Below are positions 1 to 7,029 of a DNA stretch of 53,132 nt, piece after piece. How positions within the stretch are numbered: the stretch's first letter is position 1; each line of letters opens with the position of its first letter. Under the pieces are notes generated by a model that was not told the origin of the DNA, did not search any database, and saw nothing but the letters and a program-made list of their open reading frames with translations. This DNA is from Chitinophagaceae bacterium (GTDB lineage: Bacteria; Bacteroidota; Bacteroidia; Chitinophagales; Chitinophagaceae): contig JAEUVK010000006.1 in the NCBI GenBank assembly GCA_016787135.1, forward strand, positions 1 to 53,132. Reading direction: 5' to 3'. A program made the translations under genes and the position numbers.

Positions 1-1003
1 TTACTTCCAGGTTGGCTTCTCCGTTTTGTATTTGTTTAAAAACAATTTCTCTTGGGAAAGTATCATGCAGGAAGAAAGCGGCCATTCCTGTTTCGGGCAA
101 TATAGCCCCGTCTTTTTTTACTGTAATAATAAGTTTGTACAGGTTTAGAAAAGACAGATTTGCGTCAACACTTGCTGATAAAGTCCAGCCATTGCTGCTA
201 TTTTTTCCGCCCCATCTTCCTTTTTGAAGATCTGTTTTGTCTATAACCCGGGTGTTCTTGTATTTTTCTTTTACCAGTTCTATGAAACTGCTGTCGTTTT
301 CAGTATATGAACGTCGTTCCGCTTCTGTGCTTCCCGGCATGGGAGATGCAGTCAGTTCAGGATTGGCCATCGCTTGTCTCTTTATTTTCTCTTCCTTCTG
401 TAGTTTTTGCTGTTCTTTCCTGTTAATGATAAGTATCAGCATGAAGTAGATCCTTGTCCATAAATAACTGGCGCCAAGTCCGGCAATAAAATAAAGGATG
501 ATGATAGAGTAGCTGAAAACAAAATAGCCGGTGCAGTCATCAGTGCAGGGCCTTTTACCGCTGAGAGTGGCGCCCATCGAAAGTGCAGCGGATTTTAGCC
601 AGCCTAGAATGGTATTGAACTTCACAAGGGTCAGGCCCACTATGATTTTTGTCAGCCAGTCAGAGATGTCTTCAAGATTGGTATTGTCTGAATAGAAACT
701 GGGGTTACTGGTAATATTATCCCCTTCTTTTTTTATTCCGCTTTTGTCGGCCCGGGGAATGCCAAATAAAAAACCGAATGCAATGCCACCAAGAAGAGCG
801 GCGCCGGCCACGCCGAGGAAGGTCAGGTGAGCCAGCGCATTGGTTTTCCTTGTCAGCCAGAAAATGATCACCCATAAAAGGATAGTAAAAAAGAACAGCA
901 TGAGCAGGAAGCGGTTGAGCATCCTGTTTAGATCTGTTTTGTCTTCATCCCTTGCTGTTCCTGCATTTCTTAATAAACTAAAAAGACTGAATATTTTTTT
1001 CAT
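1..1003 (-). CDS. Three-TM (YLATT-like) plus prokaryotic YEATS-domain protein, 3' end outside window
   Basis: This reading frame is open from an ATG at 1003 to the left edge (334 codons) with no stop inside the window, so the C-terminus is missing. Membrane segments lie near residues 32-50, 60-80 and 161-182. TM2 ends in GFLFGIPR (77-84), followed by the signature NTNLEDISDWLTKIIVG (107-123). A charged, coiled-coil-prone stretch (about 190-215) leads to a C-terminal beta domain from about 250. That domain contains WTLSASV and FFLHDTFPREIVF, resembling the prokaryotic YEATS fold. As I recall the literature, a three-TM module (YLATT) fused to pYEATS was described computationally in predicted conflict or signalling systems. 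The sequence shows the architecture; the role here is not known. It diverges from a two-component operon across a 468-nt region rich in inverted repeats. No effector domain is visible, but one could follow beyond the edge. Confidence 0.75.
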   Translation of the reverse strand, partial: MKKIFSLFSLLRNAGTARDEDKTDLNRMLNRFLLMLFFFTILLWVIIFWLTRKTNALAHLTFLGVAGAALLGGIAFGFLFGIPRADKSGIKKEGDNITSNPSFYSDNTNLEDISDWLTKIIVGLTLVKFNTILGWLKSAALSMGATLSGKRPCTDDCTGYFVFSYSIIILYFIAGLGASYLWTRIYFMLILIINRKEQQKLQKEEKIKRQAMANPELTASPMPGSTEAERRSYTENDSSFIELVKEKYKNTRVIDKTDLQKGRWGGKNSSNGWTLSASVDANLSFLNLYKLIITVKKDGAILPETGMAAFFLHDTFPREIVFKQIQNGEANLEV

Positions 1004-1085
1004 ACGAAGGTTTATAGTGAGTCATTTACACTGATCAAAGTACTCAATCAGCGTTTGGGCGGGTAGGAAAAGATCAACGTTTCTT

Positions 1086-1104
1086 TCACCTTTTCGGAAG
1101 GTGA
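1086..1104. repeat. Perfect 7-bp hairpin ahead of the YEATS-domain gene
   Basis: TCACCTT (1086-1092) and AAGGTGA (1098-1104) form a perfect stem around a TTCGG loop, about 83 nt before the start codon of the minus-strand YEATS-domain gene. It could be a leader hairpin or an operator. There is no T-run behind it on either strand, so it is not a standard terminator. Confidence 0.4.
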
Positions 1105-1204
1105 TGAATGAAAAATGGCGCTCTGAGGTTTAGCGAAGAAAAAAGGAAAAGTTTATGAAGGGAACGATTGGTGATGTAATAACTGATATGGTCAGAAAAG
1201 ACAA

Positions 1205-1233
1205 CCGCCGCCACAAATTACTCAGGGCGGCGG
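1205..1233. repeat. GC-only 8-bp inverted repeat in divergent intergenic region
   Basis: CCGCCGCC (1205-1212) and GGCGGCGG (1226-1233) are perfect arms around a 13-nt loop, in otherwise AT-rich DNA. Read on the minus strand the hairpin is followed by a moderately T-rich stretch, so it could attenuate a transcript running toward the YEATS-domain gene. On the plus strand there is no T-run. Confidence 0.4.
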
Positions 1234-1334
1234 ATGTTGTTATCGGGAAACTGGTTCCCGGAATTTTCTGGTTTAATAGCTAACGGTCTCTATTAACTAT
1301 AGTATAAAATTCGGATTCCGGATATTGTCAGACA

Positions 1335-1397
1335 ACCGCTTTTTGACGGAATTTTTGCACCGTCATTTGACGGTACAATGCACCGTCAAATGACGGT
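1335..1397. promoter_or_regulatory. Three tandem inverted-repeat operator copies
   Basis: Two copies read ACCGTCA-TT-TGACGGT (1359-1374) and ACCGTCA-AA-TGACGGT (1382-1397). A degenerate third copy at 1335-1350 keeps ACCG and TGACGG. The copies repeat every 24 and 23 bp, about two helical turns, as expected for cooperative binding on one DNA face. They lie just upstream of the predicted promoter at 1414-1443 of the sensory operon and may also serve the divergent YEATS-domain gene. The binding protein is not known; the LuxR-type regulator encoded at the end of the operon is the obvious candidate. Confidence 0.65.
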
Positions 1398-1413
1398 ATT
1401 TACTCCTAACTCA

Positions 1414-1443
1414 TTGAAAATAGATGCCGCCTGATTAACTTGT
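1414..1443 (+). promoter_or_regulatory. Predicted promoter of the sensory operon
   Basis: TTG (1414-1416) is followed after 19 nt by TAACTTGT (1436-1443), close to the Bacteroidota pattern TTTG-N19/21-TAnnTTTG. The implied transcription start near 1450 leaves a leader of about 20 nt before the ATG at 1472. The operator copies end 16 nt upstream of the -33 element, a usual position for an activator. Confidence 0.4.
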
Positions 1444-1471
1444 CCGCACAATTCACCTAAACCTCTTTTTT

Positions 1472-1810
1472 ATGACAGGAAAACCAATACCCGTTAGTGA
1501 AGCTAACGATATGAGCAAAGCCTATGTTGATTATATGACCAAACTTGGGGTTGATATGAATAATCAGACCCAAAGTGTGTCATTTACAGGCGAAACTGTA
1601 ATGAGCTGGTTAAATAACATTATGCCCCGGGCCGATGAACTCAGAGTATTTATGGGACGTTACCCTGAAGGGCATGAGCAGGCAGGAAGAACTACGGTGA
1701 TTCTTTGGCCGTATAAAGATGGGAAGCCGGTTAACCGCCCTTCTGCACAAGGGAAAGATGGTGATGATGAACCCGCTGATCCTTTTAACCAGGGACAAGG
1801 AAATCCTTAA
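1472..1810 (+). CDS. Small conserved protein heading a two-component operon, function unknown
   Basis: A 112-residue soluble protein with no signal peptide or membrane segment. Residues 1-50 look helical. The central part, near 58-80, contains DELRVFMGRYPEGHEQAGRT followed by TVILWPYKDG, and resembles small uncharacterised proteins I associate with Bacteroidota. The last 25 residues are polar, acidic and probably disordered. It is the first gene of a four-gene unit; its TAA stop shares an A with the ATG of the next gene (TAATG), which suggests translational coupling. From context it may be an accessory or input protein for the kinase two genes on, but no motif shows this. Confidence 0.8.
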   Translation: MTGKPIPVSEANDMSKAYVDYMTKLGVDMNNQTQSVSFTGETVMSWLNNIMPRADELRVFMGRYPEGHEQAGRTTVILWPYKDGKPVNRPSAQGKDGDDEPADPFNQGQGNP

Positions 1811-2466
1811 TGAAGAATTTTATTTTATTTATTTACCTGGGCAGCATTTTGGCAAGTGCTATTTCAGCCTTTATTTTCAGAAAGGGACTTAGAAGTAGAA
1901 AGCTTTCTGCTCTTGTGCCTTATCTGGCCTTGGTATTCCTGCAGGAATTGGGCCTCTTTTTTTACCTCCGGCAGTTTCCATCAGCTTCCACCGGTATTGT
2001 TTATAATATTTATAGCCCCGTTACATTGCTCATCTTCGGATATATTTATTACAGGTTGCCTTTCAATACACGGTTGAATAAATTAATTGTCATATTGGCG
2101 GCGGTTTATATGCTGGTTGTACTGGTCTCTTATAACTTTCTTACTTCCATTTTTGTTTTAAACAGCCGGCTTTCAGTTCTGGCAGGTTTTTTTATTACCT
2201 GTTATGGGATTTTGTTTCTTCTTAACTATTTCGGACTTGATAACAGCGGAGAAGAAAAGTTCTGGAGACCACTACTGATCATGACGATCGGGATCGTCAT
2301 TTTTTATCCTGTTATAGGTATTTCTTTTGCATTTCATAAACAACTGCTGGCATATGAGGCTACTTTTTACGGGTTGAAATTATACCAGATCATCCCGCAG
2401 GTGATGAGTATTTTTTTATATGGCAGTTTTAGCTATACCTTTTATTTATGCAAAAAGATAAGTTAG
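1810..2466 (+). CDS. Multi-pass membrane protein, probable sensor partner of the kinase
   Basis: A 218-residue, very hydrophobic protein with about seven predicted membrane segments (roughly residues 5-22, 32-50, 62-82, 90-110, 115-140, 152-172, 195-213) and short charged loops. No enzymatic motif is seen. Its start overlaps the previous stop by one base, and its end overlaps the histidine kinase start by 19 nt, so the two proteins are probably made together. The kinase that follows has only one TM and no extracytoplasmic domain. The inference is that this protein senses the signal and the kinase transmits it. I do not recognise a named family. Confidence 0.75.
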   Translation: MKNFILFIYLGSILASAISAFIFRKGLRSRKLSALVPYLALVFLQELGLFFYLRQFPSASTGIVYNIYSPVTLLIFGYIYYRLPFNTRLNKLIVILAAVYMLVVLVSYNFLTSIFVLNSRLSVLAGFFITCYGILFLLNYFGLDNSGEEKFWRPLLIMTIGIVIFYPVIGISFAFHKQLLAYEATFYGLKLYQIIPQVMSIFLYGSFSYTFYLCKKIS

Positions 2467-3257
2467 AGCTCATAGTATCTGTACTGGCTGTTACTTTTTT
2501 TGTATTACTGCTGGTGACAGCCGTAGTACTGCTTTTCCGTATCTATCTGAAAAGAAAGAATAACCTGTTACTGGAGAAAGAAAGAATGGCGATACAGTTT
2601 GAGCAAACACTTTTACAATCGAAAGTAGAGATACAGGAGGAGACATTTACTTATATAAGCCGTGAGCTGCATGATAATATAGGACAGGTGTTAAGCCTTG
2701 TAAGCATTAACCTGAATACGCTCAACGCCCCGGCTGAAGCGGATAAACTGACCTTGATGGATGACCTGCTGACCAAAGCAATGGCAGACCTGCGGAACCT
2801 TAGCCACTCACTGGATGCTGACTATATCCGGGTTAACGGCTGGACCGGTCCGGTACATAAGTTGCTTCTTTACCTGCAGAATACCGGTAAATACTCCACG
2901 GATATCATGATCGAAGAAGACCTGCCGGCCATAGGCAGCGACAGGCCGATCATTCTTTTCCGGATGATACAGGAAGTGATCAATAATATCACGAAACATT
3001 CCGGAGCGGATAGTATTTTTTTTAAGGCAGAAAGCCGGAACAATGACCTCATCGTTACTATCAGGGACAATGGAAAAGGATTTGATACCCGATCGGCTTC
3101 GGCAGGCGCAGGATTACGTAATTTAGAAAATCGTTCTAGGATGATCAACGGAAGTGTCATCCTGGCCAGCGAACCGGGTAAAGGAACTACTGTAATTATT
3201 TCTATCAAAACTGACAGCATTGAACAAGGATACGACCTACATCGCACTGGTAGATGA
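2448..3257 (+). CDS. Sensor histidine kinase, HisKA_3 / NarX type
   Basis: 269 residues. A single N-terminal membrane segment (about 8-30) is followed by a short coiled linker. The dimerisation/phosphoacceptor region has ISRELHDNIGQ, with His75 as the likely phosphorylated residue. The C-terminal HATPase_c domain shows an N-box (MIQEVINNITKHS), a G1 box (RDNGKGFD) and a G2 region (GAGLRNLENR followed by GSVILASEPGKGTTV). There is no periplasmic domain, consistent with the preceding membrane protein supplying the sensor. The 3' end overlaps the response regulator by 38 nt. The HisKA_3 type normally pairs with LuxR-type regulators, as found here. Confidence 0.9.
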   Translation: MQKDKLELIVSVLAVTFFVLLLVTAVVLLFRIYLKRKNNLLLEKERMAIQFEQTLLQSKVEIQEETFTYISRELHDNIGQVLSLVSINLNTLNAPAEADKLTLMDDLLTKAMADLRNLSHSLDADYIRVNGWTGPVHKLLLYLQNTGKYSTDIMIEEDLPAIGSDRPIILFRMIQEVINNITKHSGADSIFFKAESRNNDLIVTIRDNGKGFDTRSASAGAGLRNLENRSRMINGSVILASEPGKGTTVIISIKTDSIEQGYDLHRTGR

Positions 3258-3885
3258 TCATACACTTCTCCGCAACGGACTTGCTGCATTGGTGAATTCA
3301 TTCGACGGATATGCCGTTTTATTTGAGGCCGGAAACGGGAAAGAATTCATAGCACAGCTTAAACAATACCCCGCTCCCGATATTGTTCTGCTGGATATCA
3401 CCATGCCCGAAATGAATGGACTGGAAACCGCCACCTGGATAAAAAATAACCTGCCCAAAGCCAAAATACTAGTGTTGAGTGTAATGGATGTGGATACCGT
3501 TATCATTAGTATGCTGAAACGCGGAGCAAGGGGTTATTTGCTGAAAGACAGCAAACCTGCTGTATTTAAAAATGCATTGGACAATATCCGCGATACAGGT
3601 TTTTACATGAATGAACTCGTAAGTAATAAAATGCTCAATTATGTAAAAGAAGAAAAAAAGGATAAACTCCCCCAGGCATCACTTGTATCTACGCTGACAG
3701 AAAATGAGCTTTCTTTTTTGCGGATGGTTTGTGCTGAAAAAACCAATAAAGAAATTGCCCATGATATGAACCTGAGTGTTCGTACCATTGATGGCTACCG
3801 GGATGAACTGATCAAGAAGCTAAATGTGCATTCACGGGTTGGTCTTGTCATTTTTGCCATTAAAAACGGTTTGTATGAGATATAA
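3220..3885 (+). CDS. LuxR/NarL-type response regulator, cognate to the upstream kinase
   Basis: A receiver domain (about 7-125) has the acidic pair Asp12-Asp13, phospho-acceptor Asp59 in VLLDITMPEMNG, Ser in VLSVMD, and the conserved Lys in YLLKDSK. A LuxR-type helix-turn-helix follows (about 151-215; LTENELSFLRMVC, NKEIAHDMNLSVRTIDGYRDELIKKL). The start codon appears to be TTG at 3220, inside the kinase gene: no ATG lies in frame before the receiver core, and the residues from 3220 give a normal N-terminus. The gene ends directly against the convergent tgt stop with no spacer. It probably binds the inverted repeats at 1335-1397 (inference). Confidence 0.9.
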   Translation: MNKDTTYIALVDDHTLLRNGLAALVNSFDGYAVLFEAGNGKEFIAQLKQYPAPDIVLLDITMPEMNGLETATWIKNNLPKAKILVLSVMDVDTVIISMLKRGARGYLLKDSKPAVFKNALDNIRDTGFYMNELVSNKMLNYVKEEKKDKLPQASLVSTLTENELSFLRMVCAEKTNKEIAHDMNLSVRTIDGYRDELIKKLNVHSRVGLVIFAIKNGLYEI

Positions 3886-5025
3886 CTACAACCGTGTTTT
3901 CAGTATTTCCACCATTTGATCTTTCCATGCTGAAAAATCTCCTTTACTAATACGTGTCCTTGCCTCTGTTACCAGCCACAAATAGAACGCCAGGTTATGC
4001 ACACTTGCGATAGTAAGGCCCAGTATCTCCTGCGATTTCATTAAATGGCGAAGGTAGGCTTTTGAGTAATAGTTGCTGATCGTGCAATCCAGGCCATCAT
4101 CTATGGGCGAAAAATCAAACTCCCATTTTTTGTTGTCAATATTAATGACGCCTTTGGTAGTAAAGAGCATTGCATTTCTCCCGTTGCGGGTGGGCATTAC
4201 ACAGTCAAACATATCCACACCCATGCTGATGCACTCCAGTATATTCCAGGGAGTACCTACACCCATCAGGTAACGTGGTTTTTCTTTAGGTAAATGGTCG
4301 CAGCACCAGTTACAGATCTCATACATTACCAGTTCAGGCTCGCCGACACTTAAACCACCAATGGCGTTTCCTGCAGCCTCTTTAGATGATACGTATTCAC
4401 AGGATTGCTTACGCAGGTCTTTATAAGTGCCACCCTGCACTATCGGGAAAAGATTTTGGGTGTATCCATATTTATTTTCAGTGCTGTTAAAACGATCGAA
4501 GCAGCGGTCAAGCCACCGATTGGTCAGTTCAAGTGATTTTTTGGCATAATTGAATTCGCAGCCACCAGGGGGGCATTCATCAAAAGCCATGACAATGTCG
4601 CCGCCAATTGCCCGCTGGATATCCATTACATTTTCGGGTGAGAATAAGTGCCGGGATCCGTCAATATGCGATTGAAAGGTAACGCCTTCTTCTTTGATCT
4701 TACGGGTGCCGGCCAATGAGAATACCTGGTAGCCGCCGCTGTCGGTCAGTATGGGCTTTGGCCACCCGTTGAATCGGTGTAATCCCCCGGCCTTTTCCAA
4801 TACTTCCAAACCGGGGCGGAGATATAGATGGTATGTATTGCCTAAAATGATCTGCGCTTTTACATCATCCAGTAATTGTTGCTGTGTAACAGCTTTGACG
4901 CTTCCCACTGTGCCCACCGGCATGAAAATGGGAGTCAATATCTCGCCGTGATCAGTGGTTATTTTCCCTGCTCTTGCCTTGCTTCCCGGGTCGTTATGCT
5001 GTAGCTGAAATGATAATGCCGCCAT
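3886..5025 (-). CDS. tgt: tRNA-guanine transglycosylase (queuine/preQ1 insertion)
   Basis: Exchanges guanine 34 of GU(N)-anticodon tRNAs for a queuosine precursor. From the ATG at 5025 the protein has 379 residues, the usual length. An upstream ATG at 5085 would add 20 residues without homology. Asp95 in TDSGGYQVFS and the nucleophile Asp274 in MFDCVMPTRNGRNAM are present, as are FDECPPGG and the VQGG and GGLSVGE motifs. The zinc site is degraded: where Escherichia coli Tgt has C-x-C-x2-C, this protein has Leu312, Cys314 and Ser317, with only Cys314 and the distal His343 kept. Transcribed alone, convergent with the response regulator and divergent from a glycosyltransferase. Confidence 0.95.
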   Translation of the reverse strand: MAALSFQLQHNDPGSKARAGKITTDHGEILTPIFMPVGTVGSVKAVTQQQLLDDVKAQIILGNTYHLYLRPGLEVLEKAGGLHRFNGWPKPILTDSGGYQVFSLAGTRKIKEEGVTFQSHIDGSRHLFSPENVMDIQRAIGGDIVMAFDECPPGGCEFNYAKKSLELTNRWLDRCFDRFNSTENKYGYTQNLFPIVQGGTYKDLRKQSCEYVSSKEAAGNAIGGLSVGEPELVMYEICNWCCDHLPKEKPRYLMGVGTPWNILECISMGVDMFDCVMPTRNGRNAMLFTTKGVINIDNKKWEFDFSPIDDGLDCTISNYYSKAYLRHLMKSQEILGLTIASVHNLAFYLWLVTEARTRISKGDFSAWKDQMVEILKTRL

Positions 5026-5054
5026 AAGAAGGTTGCAAGGTAAAGAAACATGAA

Positions 5055-5144
5055 ACAAGGAACAAGAAGGAAGAGCAGGATGCAATCTCCAAAAACAACT
5101 TCATCGTCTGGTTTTCTTCGTGTGCCTTCCTTCTTGTTCCTTGT
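5055..5144. repeat. 19-bp perfect inverted repeat between tgt and a glycosyltransferase gene
   Basis: ACAAGGAACAAGAAGGAAG at 5055-5073 has its exact reverse complement at 5126-5144, separated by 52 nt. The arms are purine-rich on one strand and built of short near-repeats (AAGGAACAAG...). The element fills the divergent intergenic space and lies just upstream of the start codons on both sides. It could form a cruciform or long hairpin, or be a dispersed intergenic repeat; its genome-wide copy number is unknown. Confidence 0.6.
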
Positions 5145-5170
5145 GCCTTATCTTAGCTATCTTCGCAGCC

Positions 5171-6292
5171 ATGCCACCGACTAACTGGGAAGAAATCGTT
5201 TTTTACTGTTTCGCAGCCGTTACGGCTATGTTGATCTTTTATTATGTATGGTTTTTTAGCCGGGTTGCTTTTTACCGGCCAAAGAAAAAAGTGAAATCGC
5301 AGCAACACCCTGTTTCTGTTATTATTTGTGCCAGAGATGAAGATGAAAACCTTGCCCGTAACCTGCCGGGAGTACTGGTACAAAATTATCCAAGCACGTA
5401 TGAGGTCGTGGCAGTAAACGATAATTCAGTTGATGATTCAAAGTATATCTTGCAGGAATTGAAAAAGACATTCAAATCACTAAATGTAATTGAGCTTACA
5501 CAAGAGGCCAAACTTATCAAAGGGAAAAAATACCCTTTATCTATCGGCATTAAAGAGTCAAAGCACGAAGTATTACTGCTGACCGATGCAGATTGCGTGC
5601 CGGCGAGTGAGCATTGGATACAAAAGATGCAGGATGCTTATGATGACGGTATCGAGATAGTGATCGGGTATGGTGCTTATCATAAACGCCCAGGCCTGCT
5701 GAATAAACTGATCCGTTTTGAAACATTTCACACGGCCCTTCAGTATTTGTCTTATGCGCTGGCAGGTATTCCTTATATGGGCGTTGGGCGGAACCTGTCT
5801 TACAAAAAGGATCTTTTCTTTCGTAATAAAGGTTTCTCTTCTATTAACCATATTCCAAGCGGGGATGATGATCTTTTTATCAATAAAGTGGCAACAAAAA
5901 ATAATACTGCGGTCATTATAGACCCCGAGGCGGTTACCCGGTCTATGCCCAAAAGAACATGGAAAGAATGGCTCAGGCAAAAATCCAGGCACTATACAAC
6001 AGCAAAATTCTATAAACCTGTACACAAGCTCCTGTTAGGACTTTATTCTTTTGCACAATTTCTTTTCTATCCATTGTTCATGGCCAGCCTGATCTTTTAT
6101 GACTGGAGATTTGCACTTGGACTGCTTGCTTTGAAATTCTTAGTGCAGGGATATATCTGGTATAAAGCCATGAATAAAATGGAAGAGAAAGATCTATGGC
6201 CCTGGTATTTATTGCTGGATATCTGGATGTTCCTTTACTATATCATATTTATTCCGGCATTGTGGAGGAAACCAGGAAGAAACTGGAATTAA
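5171..6292 (+). CDS. Membrane-bound family 2 glycosyltransferase
   Basis: 373 residues from the ATG at 5171; an upstream ATG at 5120 would run through the probable promoter and the inverted repeat. An N-terminal TM (about 8-30) precedes a GT-A domain with SVIICARDEDENLARNL, VVAVNDNSVDDS and the metal-binding LLLTDADC. An acceptor-site region (GVGRNLSYKK, SGDDDLFINKV) and a QKSRHY motif follow, then about three C-terminal TMs. This layout fits transfer of a sugar to lipid-linked or exported glycans at the inner membrane. Donor and acceptor cannot be named. A TATCTTCG -7-like box ends 5 nt before the start codon. rsmG follows 57 nt downstream. Confidence 0.85.
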   Translation: MPPTNWEEIVFYCFAAVTAMLIFYYVWFFSRVAFYRPKKKVKSQQHPVSVIICARDEDENLARNLPGVLVQNYPSTYEVVAVNDNSVDDSKYILQELKKTFKSLNVIELTQEAKLIKGKKYPLSIGIKESKHEVLLLTDADCVPASEHWIQKMQDAYDDGIEIVIGYGAYHKRPGLLNKLIRFETFHTALQYLSYALAGIPYMGVGRNLSYKKDLFFRNKGFSSINHIPSGDDDLFINKVATKNNTAVIIDPEAVTRSMPKRTWKEWLRQKSRHYTTAKFYKPVHKLLLGLYSFAQFLFYPLFMASLIFYDWRFALGLLALKFLVQGYIWYKAMNKMEEKDLWPWYLLLDIWMFLYYIIFIPALWRKPGRNWN

Positions 6293-6349
6293 AACCGGGT
6301 ACATACCGTACGCCACTTACATTATCGTTATTCAATACCATAATTTATC

Positions 6350-6976
6350 ATGGAAATAATACTGAAGTATTTTTCTGATTTTACTCCGGAACAATTGGAT
6401 CAGTTAAAAGCCCTGGGAGATTTATACAAGGAGTGGAATGCGAAGATTAATGTTATTTCAAGAAAAGATATTGCGGGATTGTATGAGAAACATGTATTGC
6501 ATTCGTTAAGCATTGCGGCAGCTTTTGAATTTATGCCGGGCACCGAGATCGTCGATCTCGGAACAGGAGGCGGCTTCCCCGGCATTCCGCTTGCCATTTT
6601 TTTTCCCGGTGTAAAATTTCATCTCGTGGACAGTATTGCCAAAAAATTAAAGGTGGTAGAAGCTGTTGCAGAAGGGGTCGGTTTAAAAAATGTTACCACC
6701 CAGCATACAAGAGTGGAAGAAATAAAAGGTAGAAAATTTGATTTCGTGGTATCCCGGGCTGTGGCGCCCCTAAAAGATCTCTGGAAATGGAGCAGGCCGC
6801 TTTTAAAAGCCGGAAAGACAATGGAAAATCAACCTCCCGGATTGATATGTCTTAAAGGGGGGGATTTAGCATCAGAGATTCACGAAAGCGGAACCCGCCC
6901 ACGTATAATGGAAATTCATGATATTTTTCCTGAAGAATATTTCAGGGATAAATATATCCTGTATGTCCACCGGTAA
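6350..6976 (+). CDS. rsmG: 16S rRNA m7G527 methyltransferase RsmG
   Basis: Methylates N7 of G527 in 16S rRNA using S-adenosylmethionine. The 208 residues match the family length. The SAM-binding motif reads IVDLGTGGGFPGIPLAI (about 66-82), followed by HLVDSIAKKLKVV and the post-motif VVSRAVAPL typical of RsmG. The N-terminal helix contains the conserved NVISRKD and HVLHSLS. It follows a glycosyltransferase on the same strand and ends 53 nt before an orphan response regulator. Confidence 0.95.
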   Translation: MEIILKYFSDFTPEQLDQLKALGDLYKEWNAKINVISRKDIAGLYEKHVLHSLSIAAAFEFMPGTEIVDLGTGGGFPGIPLAIFFPGVKFHLVDSIAKKLKVVEAVAEGVGLKNVTTQHTRVEEIKGRKFDFVVSRAVAPLKDLWKWSRPLLKAGKTMENQPPGLICLKGGDLASEIHESGTRPRIMEIHDIFPEEYFRDKYILYVHR

Positions 6977-6978
6977 AA

Positions 6979-7025
6979 ATACCATTAAGTGGTATTGCAG
7001 GTCTGTTACCGAAACCTGACCTTTG
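6979..7025 (+). promoter_or_regulatory. Palindrome plus -7 element upstream of orphan response regulator
   Basis: ATACCA-TTAAG-TGGTAT (6979-6995), preceded by TAAAA, is followed after 22 nt by GACCTTTG (7018-7025), one mismatch from TAnnTTTG. The regulator's ATG begins 4 nt later, implying a leaderless or nearly leaderless mRNA. The same layout with the same 22-nt spacing recurs behind the gene at 7706-7753. Autoregulation by the LuxR-type protein is the simplest reading (inference). Confidence 0.5.
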
Positions 7026-7029
7026 CCTG

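Noticed and set aside
2870..3301. 143-codon antisense ORF opposite the histidine kinase
   Set aside because: Lies wholly within kinase and regulator coding sequence and has no recognisable domain; the plus-strand genes explain the openness.
5055..5144. Inverted repeat as an insertion-sequence end or MITE
   Set aside because: No transposase, no target-site duplication and no TA flanks are visible, so only a plain inverted repeat is claimed.
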